Source: Paenibacillus sp. FSL H3-0469 (lineage in GTDB: Bacteria > Bacillota > Bacilli > Paenibacillales > Paenibacillaceae). From it: 64,000 bases of DNA. Shown here piece by piece: positions 26,179 through 34,568 of the stretch. The notes under the pieces were generated by a model, which had not been told where the DNA came from, did no database searches, and saw nothing but the letters and a program-made list of their open reading frames with translations. The DNA is taken from contig NZ_CP150302.1 in NCBI RefSeq assembly GCF_038051945.1, positions 806,001-870,000 on the forward strand, in the 5' to 3' direction. Numbering within the stretch: position 1 is the first letter of the stretch; each line of letters starts with the position of its first letter. The translations under genes and the position numbers were made by a program.

Positions 26179-28035
26179 ATGACGCCAGATGAATTGAGAC
26201 AATCCTATGTTGATTTTATGAAAGGAATAGGGGCTAGCCAAGTGCCTTCTTCTAGCTTGTTACCGGAAAATGATCCCTCGACCTTGTTTACAGGAAGCGG
26301 CATGCAGCCGATGGTTCCCTTTTTATTGGGGGAAAAGCATCCGGCCGGTAATGAGATTGCTAATATTCAGAAGTGCTTGAGAACAGTGGATATTGAGGAA
26401 GTAGGCGATACGTCGCATCTGACATTTTTCGAAATGATCGGCCGGTGGGAGTTCAAAGCAAATGAACATAACTATAAGCAAAAACAAATCGATGCCATTT
26501 GGAATTGGCAGATCATCGAATTAGGAATGGATCCTGCCAGGCTGTATATCAGCGCTTTCGCAGGAAGTGATGAACTGAATATACCGAAAGATACGGAAGC
26601 CATTGAGCTCTGGTCAGCAAAATTCAAATCCGTCGGGATAGACCCTATCATTGAAGAGGATCCCTGGCAATACGGGGCATCTAGAGGCGGGAAGATTTTC
26701 TTATACGATGAACAAGAAAACTGGTGGAGCCGGGCCGGAAGTCCGCTTCAGATGCCGGTTGGTGAACCGGGTGGGCCTGATAGTGAAATGTTCTATGATC
26801 TTGAACCGGACGGTGATTCACTGGACCATCCTGCTTCTGAAAGCGACAGATTCCTGGAAATTGGGAACAACGTATTTATGTGTTACACCAAAGGAGACAC
26901 AGGATTTGTTAAAATGCAAAATCCCAATCTGGATTATGGAGGCGGATTAGAAAGGGTGGCTACAGCCCTTAATGGGGACAAGGATATATATAATACAGCT
27001 TTCTTCCATAACCCCAAGAAAAAATTGATGGAGCTAAGCGGTAAATCCTATACGGACGACTTAAAGTCCTTTAGAATCATACTGGATCATGTGAGAGCAG
27101 CTACTTTTCTCATTAATGACGGTGCGGAGCCAGCTAATAGTGATGCAGGATATATAACAAGAAGGCTATTAAGAAGGGCAATTCGTGCAGGTAAAAAAAT
27201 AGGGATACAAGGAAGCTTTGCGGGTCAGTTGTCTGAAGTTTATATAGATGAAGCTACAGCTTATGAAGATTTAATCCGCAATAAAAAGAAAGTCATCGAA
27301 ATCGTAAATAAGGAAGAGAATCTTTTCTATAGAACGTTACAGCAGGGAGAATTTGAAATACAGAAACATCTGAAGAATAAGGGTAACGTTACGGGTGCAG
27401 ATGCATTTTATTTTTACGAAACCTATGGATTCCCCTTGGAGTTGACGGAAGAGTACCTAACAGAAAGTGGATATGGCATGGAAGACAAGGCGTCTTATAC
27501 TGAGGCAGCAAAAAAACATGCTGAAATGAGCAGAACTGCTTCTGCGGGTAAATTTAAAGGTGGCTTAGCTGAACATTCCACAGAAACAACCGCGCTGCAC
27601 ACGGTATCTCATTTGTTGCTTGCTGGTTTAAGGGAAGTGCTAGGTGATCATGTCCATCAACAAGGAAGTAATATTACTTCCGAACGATTACGGTTTGACT
27701 TCAACCACGATGATAAACTTACACCCGGGCAAATAGCTGAGGTGGAGAAGTATGTGAATGATGCGATTGCATCGAAAGCAGTTACCTCTATTGCAGAGCT
27801 GCCTAAGCTTGAAGCGAAAGAAAGTAATGTGGAGGGTAACTTTTGGGATAAATACCCGGATATCGTTAAGGTATATACTATCCAAGATCACGAAGGGAAG
27901 GTGTGGAGCCGGGAAGTATGCGGAGGACCTCATGTAGAAGATACCACAAACTTAGGAACGTTCCGTATTACAAAAGAACAATCTTCTGCTGCTGGAGTCA
28001 GAAGGATTAAAGGAGTCATTGTCAGTAGACAATAA
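26179..28035 (+). CDS. Short alanyl-tRNA synthetase paralogue (no C-terminal DHHA1 domain)
   Basis: 618 residues, versus about 880 for AlaRS. The aminoacylation core is present: FTGSGMQPMVPFLLGEKHP, KCLRTVDIEEVGD, HLTFFEMIGRW (motif 2), DYGGGLERVATAL (motif 3) and the helical GYITRRLLRRAIRAG. The editing domain is present with zinc ligands HTVSH (near 474) and CGGPH (near 580). The chain ends after GVRRIKGVI, so the oligomerisation/C-Ala (DHHA1) domain is absent. The usual GDYFK after motif 2 reads KANEHNYK and CGGTH reads CGGPH. A T-box for alanine precedes it. It may be an inhibitor-insensitive or stress-induced second enzyme; that is inference. Confidence 0.88.
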   Translation: MTPDELRQSYVDFMKGIGASQVPSSSLLPENDPSTLFTGSGMQPMVPFLLGEKHPAGNEIANIQKCLRTVDIEEVGDTSHLTFFEMIGRWEFKANEHNYKQKQIDAIWNWQIIELGMDPARLYISAFAGSDELNIPKDTEAIELWSAKFKSVGIDPIIEEDPWQYGASRGGKIFLYDEQENWWSRAGSPLQMPVGEPGGPDSEMFYDLEPDGDSLDHPASESDRFLEIGNNVFMCYTKGDTGFVKMQNPNLDYGGGLERVATALNGDKDIYNTAFFHNPKKKLMELSGKSYTDDLKSFRIILDHVRAATFLINDGAEPANSDAGYITRRLLRRAIRAGKKIGIQGSFAGQLSEVYIDEATAYEDLIRNKKKVIEIVNKEENLFYRTLQQGEFEIQKHLKNKGNVTGADAFYFYETYGFPLELTEEYLTESGYGMEDKASYTEAAKKHAEMSRTASAGKFKGGLAEHSTETTALHTVSHLLLAGLREVLGDHVHQQGSNITSERLRFDFNHDDKLTPGQIAEVEKYVNDAIASKAVTSIAELPKLEAKESNVEGNFWDKYPDIVKVYTIQDHEGKVWSREVCGGPHVEDTTNLGTFRITKEQSSAAGVRRIKGVIVSRQ

Positions 28036-28240
28036 CATAGTGCGGCCTATGCTGAAATCCTGCACGAAATGCAACAAATCCAGCGCTAACTGGCTCTCTG
28101 CAACGGAATTTGTGCAAATAATGCAACATTGTACCGCAGCCAGCAACAGTTATAAAGAAATCCTGCAAAATGTGCAACAATACTCTCCGCTACCCTGCGG
28201 TTGTCTGAGTATTGTCCGCTAAAGAGCTTACTCAAGTCGT
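28036..28240. repeat. Cluster of a short dispersed repeat
   Basis: Three related units follow the AlaRS-like gene. One near 28058-28080 has AAATCCTGCACGAAATGCAAC, one near 28109-28130 has TTTGTGCAAATAATGCAACA, and one near 28155-28180 has AAATCCTGCAAAATGTGCAAC. The last matches the copy near 17110 including the TTATAAA before it. No coding frame here looks real. The AlaRS-like transcript has no obvious T-tailed terminator in this stretch. Confidence 0.5.
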
Positions 28241-28372
28241 TGAAATAGATGAAAAAAAGTAAATGTTTGAACATGGACAATGTACTGCTTTTAACACCAC
28301 CACATATTTTACAGAAACTGTATTAGTCAATTTGGCTAAACCGTTGAATGTTCATGAATGGGGTGGTGGGCC

Positions 28373-29836
28373 ATGGCAGTTAAGAGCGGCAAGGAATATA
28401 TCGAGCGTATCGATCGCCAGCAGATCAAAATATGGTATCAGGGTAAAACCATCCAAAGGGCTTTATCCAGCCATCCCGCCTTCAACGGATTAATGAAGAC
28501 CCAAGCTGAAATGTATGATATGCAGCATCAGCAGAAAACCATCGAACAAATGACCTTTCAAACCGGGACGGACGGGGAGCGCTACGGACTTTCCCTCCTG
28601 GCCCCGAGAAGCAAGGAAGACCTGGTCCGCCGGAGGATCATGATGGAATTGTGGGCCGGGAAGCACCACGGGTTTTTAGGGAGATCACCCGATTATATGA
28701 ACACGACGCTGATGTCTTTATATACCGCTGCGCATCTGTTACAAGAATACAATCCGGAATATGAAGATAATCTTAAAAAGTACTATGAGTACTGCCGCAG
28801 CCAGGACATTACCTTATCCCACGCATTTATTCAGCCGTTTGCCAGCCGGTTGTCCGAAGTGGTGGACGAGGTGGAGGATTCCATTACAGCTAAAGTTGTC
28901 GAGCACAAGGAGAACGGAATTGTGGTAAACGGTGCTTTTATGATGGCTACGCAGGCAGCAACCTGTGATGAAATACTGGTGATCCCTTCACCTCTCCCTT
29001 CCATGCTGGAACAGGATAATCCATATGCCTTTGCTTTTGCCGTTCCCAATGATCTGGAAGGGATGACCTTCATTTGCCGTGAGAGTTACTCAGGCTCATC
29101 TCCATATGATCATCCGCTGAGCAGCAGATTTGAAGAAATGGACGCCATGGTGATCTTCGATCACGTCTTCATCCCACGCAACCGTATCTTTTACTTAGGG
29201 AATCAAGAGATTGGAGAGCGGCTATTCAACGAAGGGAATTTTCACAGCCATGCCGGCCATCAGGTGCTTACACGCTACATTGCCAAGACGGAATTTCTGC
29301 TCGGCCTGATCTCTAAATTGTCAGATGAACAGAATATCGCTCTCGAAGCGGTAACGATGGAGCGGATATCCCGGATTTTGACCATGCTTGAGAATTTAAA
29401 AGCTCTTCGCCTGGCTTCCGAAATGATGGCAGAACCGGATGCCAAGGGTTATTATGTGCCGGCCCACAAGCCGCTGATTGCGGCTACGATGCAGTATTCC
29501 TCTTTTTATCAGGAGATGCTGGGTATGCTCCAGGACATCAGCTCCAGCAATCTGGTGATGCTTCCTTCCGAGACAGACCTGGGATCTGATGCCGGCGGCT
29601 TTATCCGTCTCTATCTTAAAGGACAGGAGTCATCCGCTCGCGACCGGATTTCTCTTTTCCGGCTGACCTGGGAACTGGCGGTCAGTCCTTTCGGCGGCAG
29701 ACAGAAACAGTTTGAACGCTTTTTCTTCGGAAACACCCGCGCCCTTACTTCCCGGATGTATAACGTGTACAGTCTTGATAAATACAAGGCGATGATTGAT
29801 GAATTTCTGCAGCGTGGAGAAACCCGGGTCTTTTAA
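28373..29836 (+). CDS. 4-hydroxyphenylacetate 3-hydroxylase-family flavin monooxygenase (HpaB/YoaI-like)
   Basis: 487 residues of the HpaB family: N-terminal helical part with SGKEYIERIDRQQIKIWYQG, middle beta-barrel part (IVVNGAFMMATQAATCDEILVIP), C-terminal helical part with FHSHAGHQVLTRYIAKTEFLLGL, and DLGSDAGGFIRLYLKG near the flavin site. These enzymes use FADH2 from a separate reductase to hydroxylate phenols or other substrates. No HpaC-type reductase is adjacent. Length agrees with YoaI-type members. ATG 28373 is preferred over the ATG five codons earlier, but no strong ribosome site is visible. A deleted second copy lies at about 20 kb. Confidence 0.87.
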   Translation: MAVKSGKEYIERIDRQQIKIWYQGKTIQRALSSHPAFNGLMKTQAEMYDMQHQQKTIEQMTFQTGTDGERYGLSLLAPRSKEDLVRRRIMMELWAGKHHGFLGRSPDYMNTTLMSLYTAAHLLQEYNPEYEDNLKKYYEYCRSQDITLSHAFIQPFASRLSEVVDEVEDSITAKVVEHKENGIVVNGAFMMATQAATCDEILVIPSPLPSMLEQDNPYAFAFAVPNDLEGMTFICRESYSGSSPYDHPLSSRFEEMDAMVIFDHVFIPRNRIFYLGNQEIGERLFNEGNFHSHAGHQVLTRYIAKTEFLLGLISKLSDEQNIALEAVTMERISRILTMLENLKALRLASEMMAEPDAKGYYVPAHKPLIAATMQYSSFYQEMLGMLQDISSSNLVMLPSETDLGSDAGGFIRLYLKGQESSARDRISLFRLTWELAVSPFGGRQKQFERFFFGNTRALTSRMYNVYSLDKYKAMIDEFLQRGETRVF

Positions 29837-29851
29837 AGACTCTGGGTTTCT
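29819..29851. terminator. Bidirectional terminator
   Basis: AAACCCGGGTCTTTT pairs with AAAGACTCTGGGTTT; it overlaps the stop of the hydroxylase gene and faces the convergent GntR gene. Confidence 0.82.
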
Positions 29852-29869
29852 TTTGTATTCCGAAAGAAG

Positions 29870-30544
29870 CTACTGCTTAAGGGTGGTCAGCATACTTTGA
29901 ATATGGCTTTCCATTAGCTGCCGTGCTGTTTCGCTTTGCCGTTCCTCGATGGCAATGGCGATCAGAACATGGTAATTGGAGGCCTTGGTCCGCATATTGG
30001 GCAGCGTATTGGTTTGCTTGCGCCCTTCAGCCAGCAAGGGGAGAATCGAATTCAGCATCCGCGCCACCACCGGATTGGCTGCCCCTTCGGCGATTAACTG
30101 ATGAAAGGCGAGGTCGGTCTCGAAGAAGGATCCACCTTCCTCCATTTGCCGCACCATTCGATCTGCCAGTACCCGTAGGCGCCGGATCTGATCCTCATCG
30201 GCCCGCTGCGCGGCTAAAGCGGCAAGCTCAGGCTCAATGAGCAGTCTGGCTTCCAATAGGTCCACAATCGAAATGTTATCTAATTCCTCTAAAGCAACCG
30301 CCGGATCATCGAGCAAGAGCGGATCGTTTCGTACATACATCCCGCGCCCGTGCTCAATGCTGACATTCCCCTGACTCTCTAATATCCGCAGCGCCTCACG
30401 TATTGTAGTGACACTCACAGAGAAATCAACGGCTAGCTGCTGCAGCGTAGGGAGCCGATCCCCTGGAGCCCATTCCCCATCGAGAATTTTCTGCTTCATA
30501 ATCTCTATTGTTGCTTGAAACGCGGTTTGTTTATTCTGTTTCAT
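29870..30544 (-). CDS. FadR-subfamily GntR regulator of the galactonate operon (DgoR-like)
   Basis: 224 residues: N-terminal winged HTH (RLPTLQQLAVDFSVSVTTIREALRILESQG) and an all-helical FCD ligand domain with metal/ligand residues (Glu in DLLEARLLIEPELAALAA, FFETDLAFHQLIAEGA, FHQ His). The ATG at 30544 has AAAGGGA at 9 bases and is preferred to an upstream in-frame start. It is divergent from a kinase-aldolase-dehydratase operon for D-galactonate, so the likely effector is a galactonate-related sugar acid, as for DgoR. The intergenic region has two dyads suited to it. Confidence 0.85.
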   Translation of the reverse strand: MKQNKQTAFQATIEIMKQKILDGEWAPGDRLPTLQQLAVDFSVSVTTIREALRILESQGNVSIEHGRGMYVRNDPLLLDDPAVALEELDNISIVDLLEARLLIEPELAALAAQRADEDQIRRLRVLADRMVRQMEEGGSFFETDLAFHQLIAEGAANPVVARMLNSILPLLAEGRKQTNTLPNMRTKASNYHVLIAIAIEERQSETARQLMESHIQSMLTTLKQ

Positions 30545-30633
30545 GTTTAGCCGTCCCTTTGACTTAGAATACATTCATTCTAGCATAAGAGCTTCGTGAC
30601 GATAAACAGATACGTCTGAGTCTTGATTTAGTA

Positions 30634-30662
30634 TTGACTAGCGAAGAACAAGATAATATGAT
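30634..30662 (+). promoter_or_regulatory. Promoter of the galactonate operon
   Basis: TTGACT (30634-30639), 17 bases, then TATGAT (30657-30662). The -10 lies inside the left arm of the operator dyad at 30656-30681, so a bound regulator would block the polymerase. Confidence 0.65.
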
Positions 30663-30717
30663 CATACCGTAAAGATCATATCTATTTCAAAAAAATGATA
30701 ATAAAGATATGATCTTT
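30656..30717. promoter_or_regulatory. Two operator-like inverted repeats
   Basis: Dyad 1: ATATGATC (30656-30663) and GATCATAT (30674-30681), perfect arms 10 bases apart. Dyad 2: AAAGAT-ATG-ATCTTT at about 30703-30717, also perfect arms. Both share the GATC/AGAT core and lie between the divergent GntR gene and the kinase gene. They fit binding by a FadR-type dimer. Confidence 0.6.
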
Positions 30718-30760
30718 GTGAAGAAACACTATCAGCGTAGAATCCAAAGGAGGAGGGGCA

Positions 30761-31717
30761 ATGGAGGTCGTAACCTTTGGGGAAACCATGGTACTTCTGG
30801 CACCGGACCGGATGGTTCCCCTGGAGTACGTGAACGGTTTTCACAAGCATGTAGCAGGAGCCGAGACCAATGTAGCCATTGGGCTTGCCCGTATGGGGCA
30901 TAGCGCAGGCTGGTTCAGCAAGCTCGGAAATGATCCATTTGGACGCTATATTAAGCAATTCGTAAGAGGACATGGCGTTGATACTTCCGAAGTCAAGGTT
31001 ACTGCTGATGCGCCGACGGGAGTGTTCTTCAAAGAACAAATATCCCCGGACAAAATACAGGTGTACTACTATCGCAAGCATTCCGCTGCCAGCCTGATGC
31101 AAGCGGATGAACTTAATGAGGCATATGTGGGAGGTGCCCGCATTCTGCATGTTACGGGCATCACACCGGCGCTTAGCCCCGAGTGCAGGAAATTAACCTT
31201 TCGCGCCCTCGAAGCAGCCAAAAAACACGGTACGGCCATTGTGTTTGATCCCAATATCCGTTGGAAGCTGTGGAACAGAGAAGAGGCTTATCGTGTTCTT
31301 AACGAAATCGCGGCGCTTGCTGACTACGTAATGCCCGGCATCGATGAGGGGCAGTTTCTGACAGGATGCAGTGCGCCTGCAGAGATCGCAGACCGGTTGC
31401 TGGAATCCGGGGCCGGTGCTGCCGTAATCAAACTGGGCGCGGACGGTGCTTATTACAGTAACGGACACAGCTCTGGAAATGAGCCAGGGTTCCCCGTGAA
31501 AAGACTCATTGATCCGATGGGTGCCGGTGACGGTTTTGCCGCAGGCTTTATAAGCGGCTTGCTCCAGGGGGAGGACCTGCCTTCTGCCGTGCGGCGCGGT
31601 AACGCTGTAGGTTCCATTGTTGTCGGGGTAAGCGGCGATGTGGAAGGTCTTCCGACCCGGCAGGAGGTGGATTTTCTCTTGGCAGGGGGAGCTGGCATGG
31701 AGGATATTATCCGGTAG
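30761..31717 (+). CDS. kdgK: 2-dehydro-3-deoxy-sugar-acid kinase (PfkB family, KdgK-like)
   Basis: 318 residues of the PfkB/ribokinase family. FGETMVLLAPD at the N-terminus, GGAETN-like AGAETNVAIGLARMG, PTGVFFKEQ, VFDPNIRWKLW, and the ATP-site/catalytic base motif DPMGAGDGFAAGF. The first gene of the operon; the following aldolase and dehydratase show that its substrate is 2-dehydro-3-deoxy-galactonate (KDGal), which it phosphorylates at O-6. E. coli uses a different kinase family (DgoK) for this step. AGGAGG lies upstream of the ATG. Confidence 0.87.
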   Translation: MEVVTFGETMVLLAPDRMVPLEYVNGFHKHVAGAETNVAIGLARMGHSAGWFSKLGNDPFGRYIKQFVRGHGVDTSEVKVTADAPTGVFFKEQISPDKIQVYYYRKHSAASLMQADELNEAYVGGARILHVTGITPALSPECRKLTFRALEAAKKHGTAIVFDPNIRWKLWNREEAYRVLNEIAALADYVMPGIDEGQFLTGCSAPAEIADRLLESGAGAAVIKLGADGAYYSNGHSSGNEPGFPVKRLIDPMGAGDGFAAGFISGLLQGEDLPSAVRRGNAVGSIVVGVSGDVEGLPTRQEVDFLLAGGAGMEDIIR

Positions 31718-31747
31718 GTGAGGTACATTCCAAGGAGGAGGAAGGAC

Positions 31748-32413
31748 ATGGACAAAGATAGACAGATTGAGCAGCTGATGACCTCCGGGCTGGTCGCCGT
31801 CATCCGCAGACCAGCGCCTGAACGGGTGGATGCAATTGCTGCGGCACTGGCAGACGGCGGTGTTGGAGCGCTGGAGATTACAGCCGATACCCCGGAGGTT
31901 TACAGGCTGATCGGGGACATGAAGGCGAAATATGGAGATCGCCTGCTGGTAGGAGCAGGTACCGTACTGAAGCTGGCGCAGGCCGAGCAGGCGATCGCGG
32001 CGGGAGCCGATTTTATTTTCTCCCCAAATTTGAATGAGGCGATTGTAGAACTGACCTTACAGCATGGGCGAATCTCGATTCCAGGTGTAATGACACCGAC
32101 CGAAGCGGTCAGAGGGCATGAAGCGGGTGCAGACCTGCTTAAGGTGTTCCCGGGCGGTTCACTCGGTGCCTCCTACATCAAGGAATTGCAGGGGCCACTT
32201 GGCCACATCCGCATGATGCCGACAGGAGGCGTGACCCTTGCGAATGTCGGAGCCTTCATTGCCGCCGGAGCCGTTGCCGTCGGTTTGGGAAGCGCTCTCG
32301 TAGATCGGGAAGCGGTGGAGCAGGGCGACTATGGGAAGATCACAGAGACGGCCCGCCAATTTGCCAATGAAGTCAGCAAGGCCAGAATGAATAACACAAT
32401 AGGAGCCAAATAA
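31748..32413 (+). CDS. dgoA: 2-dehydro-3-deoxy-6-phosphogalactonate/KDPG aldolase
   Basis: 221 residues, class-I KDPG/KDPGal aldolase. The Glu base is in ALEITADTP, the phosphate-binding and stabilising GAGTVL and FIFSPNLN follow, and the Schiff-base lysine is in ADLLKVFPGGSLG. The C-terminal MPTGGV binds phosphate. It splits the phosphorylated sugar acid into pyruvate and glyceraldehyde 3-phosphate. ATG 31748 follows GGAGGAGGAAGGAC. The dgoA name rests on the dgoD neighbour; by sequence alone it could be eda. Confidence 0.87.
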   Translation: MDKDRQIEQLMTSGLVAVIRRPAPERVDAIAAALADGGVGALEITADTPEVYRLIGDMKAKYGDRLLVGAGTVLKLAQAEQAIAAGADFIFSPNLNEAIVELTLQHGRISIPGVMTPTEAVRGHEAGADLLKVFPGGSLGASYIKELQGPLGHIRMMPTGGVTLANVGAFIAAGAVAVGLGSALVDREAVEQGDYGKITETARQFANEVSKARMNNTIGAK

Positions 32414-32416
32414 TCA

Positions 32417-33565
32417 ATGAAAATCACCGGATTTGAGACCTTTATCGTTCCTCCCCGCTGGCTGTTTCTGAAGATTGAAACCGATGAAGGCCTATCCGGC
32501 TGGGGGGAGCCGGTGGTCGAAGGCAAGGCACATACGGTGCAGGCCGCAGTGGAAGAACTGATGGATTATGTCATTGGGCAGGACCCCCAGCGGATTGAAG
32601 ACCTATGGCAGCTCATGTACCGGGGAGGCTTCTATCGTGGCGGGGCTATTCTGATGAGTGCGATAGCGGGGATCGATCAGGCGTTATGGGATATTAAAGG
32701 GAAAATCTACAATGCGCCTGTGTATCAGCTGCTGGGCGGCGCTTGCCGCAATTCCATGCGGGTGTACTCCTGGGTAGGCGGAGACCGCCCCATCGATGTT
32801 GTCAAGGCAGCTCTGGAGAAGAAGGCCGCCGGGTTCACGGCAATTAAGATGAATGCCTCAGAAGAGATGCAGTTCATTGATACACATGACAAGATTTATG
32901 CTATCGTCGAGCGGGTCGCCGCCATCAGGGAGGCCTGCGGACCGGAATTCGGGATTGCCGTTGATTTTCACGGACGGCTTCACAAACCGATGGCACGCGG
33001 ACTGGCCAGAGAGCTCGACCCCTACCGCCTGATGTTCATAGAAGAGCCGGTGCTGCCGGAGAACAATGAGGTACTGCGGGAGATCGCACATCATACCAGT
33101 ACTCCAATCGCCACAGGTGAACGAATGTACTCGCGCTGGGAATTCAAAAATCTGCTGAAGGATGGGGTGGTTGACATTATTCAGCCCGATCTGTCCCATG
33201 CAGGAGGGATTACGGAATGCAAAAAAATATTCGCCATGGCCGAGGCGTTCGATGTCGCAGTCGCTCCGCATTGCCCGCTTGGGCCGATCGCTCTGGCCGC
33301 CTGTCTTCAGGTGGATGCAACGTCTTACAATGCGGTCATTCAGGAGCAAAGCCTCGGCATCCATTATAATCAAGGCAATGACCTGCTGGATTATATCACC
33401 GATCCTACCGTCTTTGCCTACAGTGACGGTCATGTCCAGATTCCTTCCGGACCGGGTCTTGGCATTACCGTGAACGAGGAGTATGTGCGGAAGATGGCGG
33501 AGGACGGCCACCGCTGGAGAAATCCGGTATGGCGGCATCGCGACGGCAGCATTGCGGAGTGGTAG
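32417..33565 (+). CDS. dgoD: D-galactonate dehydratase
   Basis: 382 residues of the enolase superfamily (mandelate racemase subgroup), closely following E. coli DgoD along its whole length: [49 protein letters not shown], metal ligands Asp in VDFHGR, Glu in IEEPV and Glu in TGERM, catalytic His in [15 protein letters not shown] VAPHCPLG, and a final [14 protein letters not shown]. It removes water from D-galactonate to give KDGal. It starts 3 bases after the aldolase stop. A terminator ends the operon. No galactonate transporter is encoded here. Confidence 0.95.
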   Translation: MKITGFETFIVPPRWLFLKIETDEGLSGWGEPVVEGKAHTVQAAVEELMDYVIGQDPQRIEDLWQLMYRGGFYRGGAILMSAIAGIDQALWDIKGKIYNAPVYQLLGGACRNSMRVYSWVGGDRPIDVVKAALEKKAAGFTAIKMNASEEMQFIDTHDKIYAIVERVAAIREACGPEFGIAVDFHGRLHKPMARGLARELDPYRLMFIEEPVLPENNEVLREIAHHTSTPIATGERMYSRWEFKNLLKDGVVDIIQPDLSHAGGITECKKIFAMAEAFDVAVAPHCPLGPIALAACLQVDATSYNAVIQEQSLGIHYNQGNDLLDYITDPTVFAYSDGHVQIPSGPGLGITVNEEYVRKMAEDGHRWRNPVWRHRDGSIAEW

Positions 33566-33600
33566 GCTTAAGCAAACCCTAAGCAAATATAGTTCTATTG

Positions 33601-33628
33601 AAGCCGCTATTTAGCGGCTTTTTTCTTT
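33601..33628 (+). terminator. Terminator of the galactonate operon
   Basis: AAGCCGCT-ATTT-AGCGGCTT followed by TTTTCTTTTT. Confidence 0.88.
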
Positions 33629-33954
33629 TTAAGGTACCCATCCCTTGTCCTTGGCTTAAGACAACAACTATAACGGATATTGCATCTTGATGTAGGGAGA
33701 GTGAAAGCTTTTCTTTTGTATTTTCACTTTGCATATAAGGCTAACAAGCAGTACAAGCAAATATTAAAAGGTTAATCTAATCGCACCGAAAGATAAATGA
33801 ACGATTCCAGTCTAACATTTTATTATTCAAAGCTTTACGTTAACCGCGCCAATCTTCATCATAGGGTTGTCAGGAAACCTGCCATCGGAGTAATATGATA
33901 TACAGAAAGTTAACAGGTATAGTTCATACTTAATATTAACTAGGAGTGGTAGCA
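33629..33954. promoter_or_regulatory. Intergenic region with a probable promoter for the acetyltransferase gene
   Basis: Mostly featureless AT-rich sequence. TTGTCA (33867-33872) and TAATAT (33891-33896) are 18 bases apart and could form the promoter of the GNAT gene. I see no gene in the first 230 bases. Confidence 0.4.
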
Positions 33955-34410
33955 GTGAAGATTCTTGTAGATGATTTGAGCGGGGGACAAGTGATTGGAT
34001 TAATTGCAGAACACCTGCAGGGAATGGCCGAGGACTCTCCGCCAGAGAGCATTCACGCCCTTAATCTGGACGGGTTGAAGCAGCCGGAAATAACCTTCTG
34101 GTGTGCCTGGGAGGATGAAGAGCTTATGGGCTGCGGGGCGATAAAGGAATTGGACACAGAGCATGCAGAACTCAAATCGATGCGGACCGCTAAAAAGCAT
34201 CTGCGCAAAGGTGTAGCCAGAAATATTCTTGCTCATATTATCGAAGTAGCCGTAAGCCGCGGATACAAGCGGATCAGCCTGGAGACCGGGTCCATGGATT
34301 CATTCATCCCTGCCCGCAAGCTGTATGAAGATTTCGGCTTCACCTATTGTGAGCCGTTTGCCGATTATATCCCGGATCCGAATAGCAAATTTATGACGAA
34401 GGAATTGTAG
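33955..34410 (+). CDS. ysnE: GNAT-family N-acetyltransferase (YsnE-like)
   Basis: 151 residues, single GNAT domain, closely resembling B. subtilis YsnE in order and wording (PPESIHALNLDGLKQPEITF, MGCGAIKELDTEHAELKSMR, HLRKGVARNIL, SLETGSMDSFIPARKLYEDF). The HLRKGVA segment is the acetyl-CoA pyrophosphate loop. GTG 33955 is chosen because a GGAG lies 8 bases upstream and the family starts there. YsnE has been linked to indole-acetic acid formation in Bacillus, but the acceptor substrate is not shown by sequence. It is monocistronic. Confidence 0.85.
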   Translation: MKILVDDLSGGQVIGLIAEHLQGMAEDSPPESIHALNLDGLKQPEITFWCAWEDEELMGCGAIKELDTEHAELKSMRTAKKHLRKGVARNILAHIIEVAVSRGYKRISLETGSMDSFIPARKLYEDFGFTYCEPFADYIPDPNSKFMTKEL

Positions 34411-34436
34411 GTTTATTATAAAAATACTTGAAGAAT

Positions 34437-34473
34437 AACCCTCAGGGATGCATTAGAGCCCTGGGGGTTTTTG
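34437..34473 (+). terminator. Terminator after the acetyltransferase gene
   Basis: AACCCTCAGGG pairs with CCCTGGGGGTT across an 11-base loop, followed by five Ts. Confidence 0.82.
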
Positions 34474-34479
34474 CATAAC

Positions 34480-34534
34480 TGTAAGGTTGCTGTAAGGTTG
34501 GGATGATCATGGTGTAAGGTACGCTTGTTACAAT
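34480..34534 (+). promoter_or_regulatory. Three phased TGTAAGGT repeats and -10 of the Yxd/Bce-like operon
   Basis: TGTAAGGT occurs at 34480-34487 (first base shared with ACT), 34491-34498 and 34513-34520, that is 11 and 22 bases apart, on the same face of the helix. A TACAAT -10 lies at 34529-34534 and no -35 is present, so an activator is needed. The natural candidate is the OmpR-type regulator encoded at the end of the same operon. Confidence 0.65.
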
Positions 34535-34568
34535 TGGATTTGTCTTCATCAATTTAAGGAGTGACACC

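Noticed and set aside
28019..28222. Open frames in the repeat cluster after the AlaRS-like gene
   Set aside because: They are made of the AAATCCTGCA-type units and look like repeat-derived noise.
28036..28240. CRISPR array
   Set aside because: The repeated units are few, unequal in length and spacing, and degenerate, and no cas gene is present.
32858..33586. Open frame of 242 codons on the minus strand
   Set aside because: Antisense to dgoD, which is certain from its conserved motifs.
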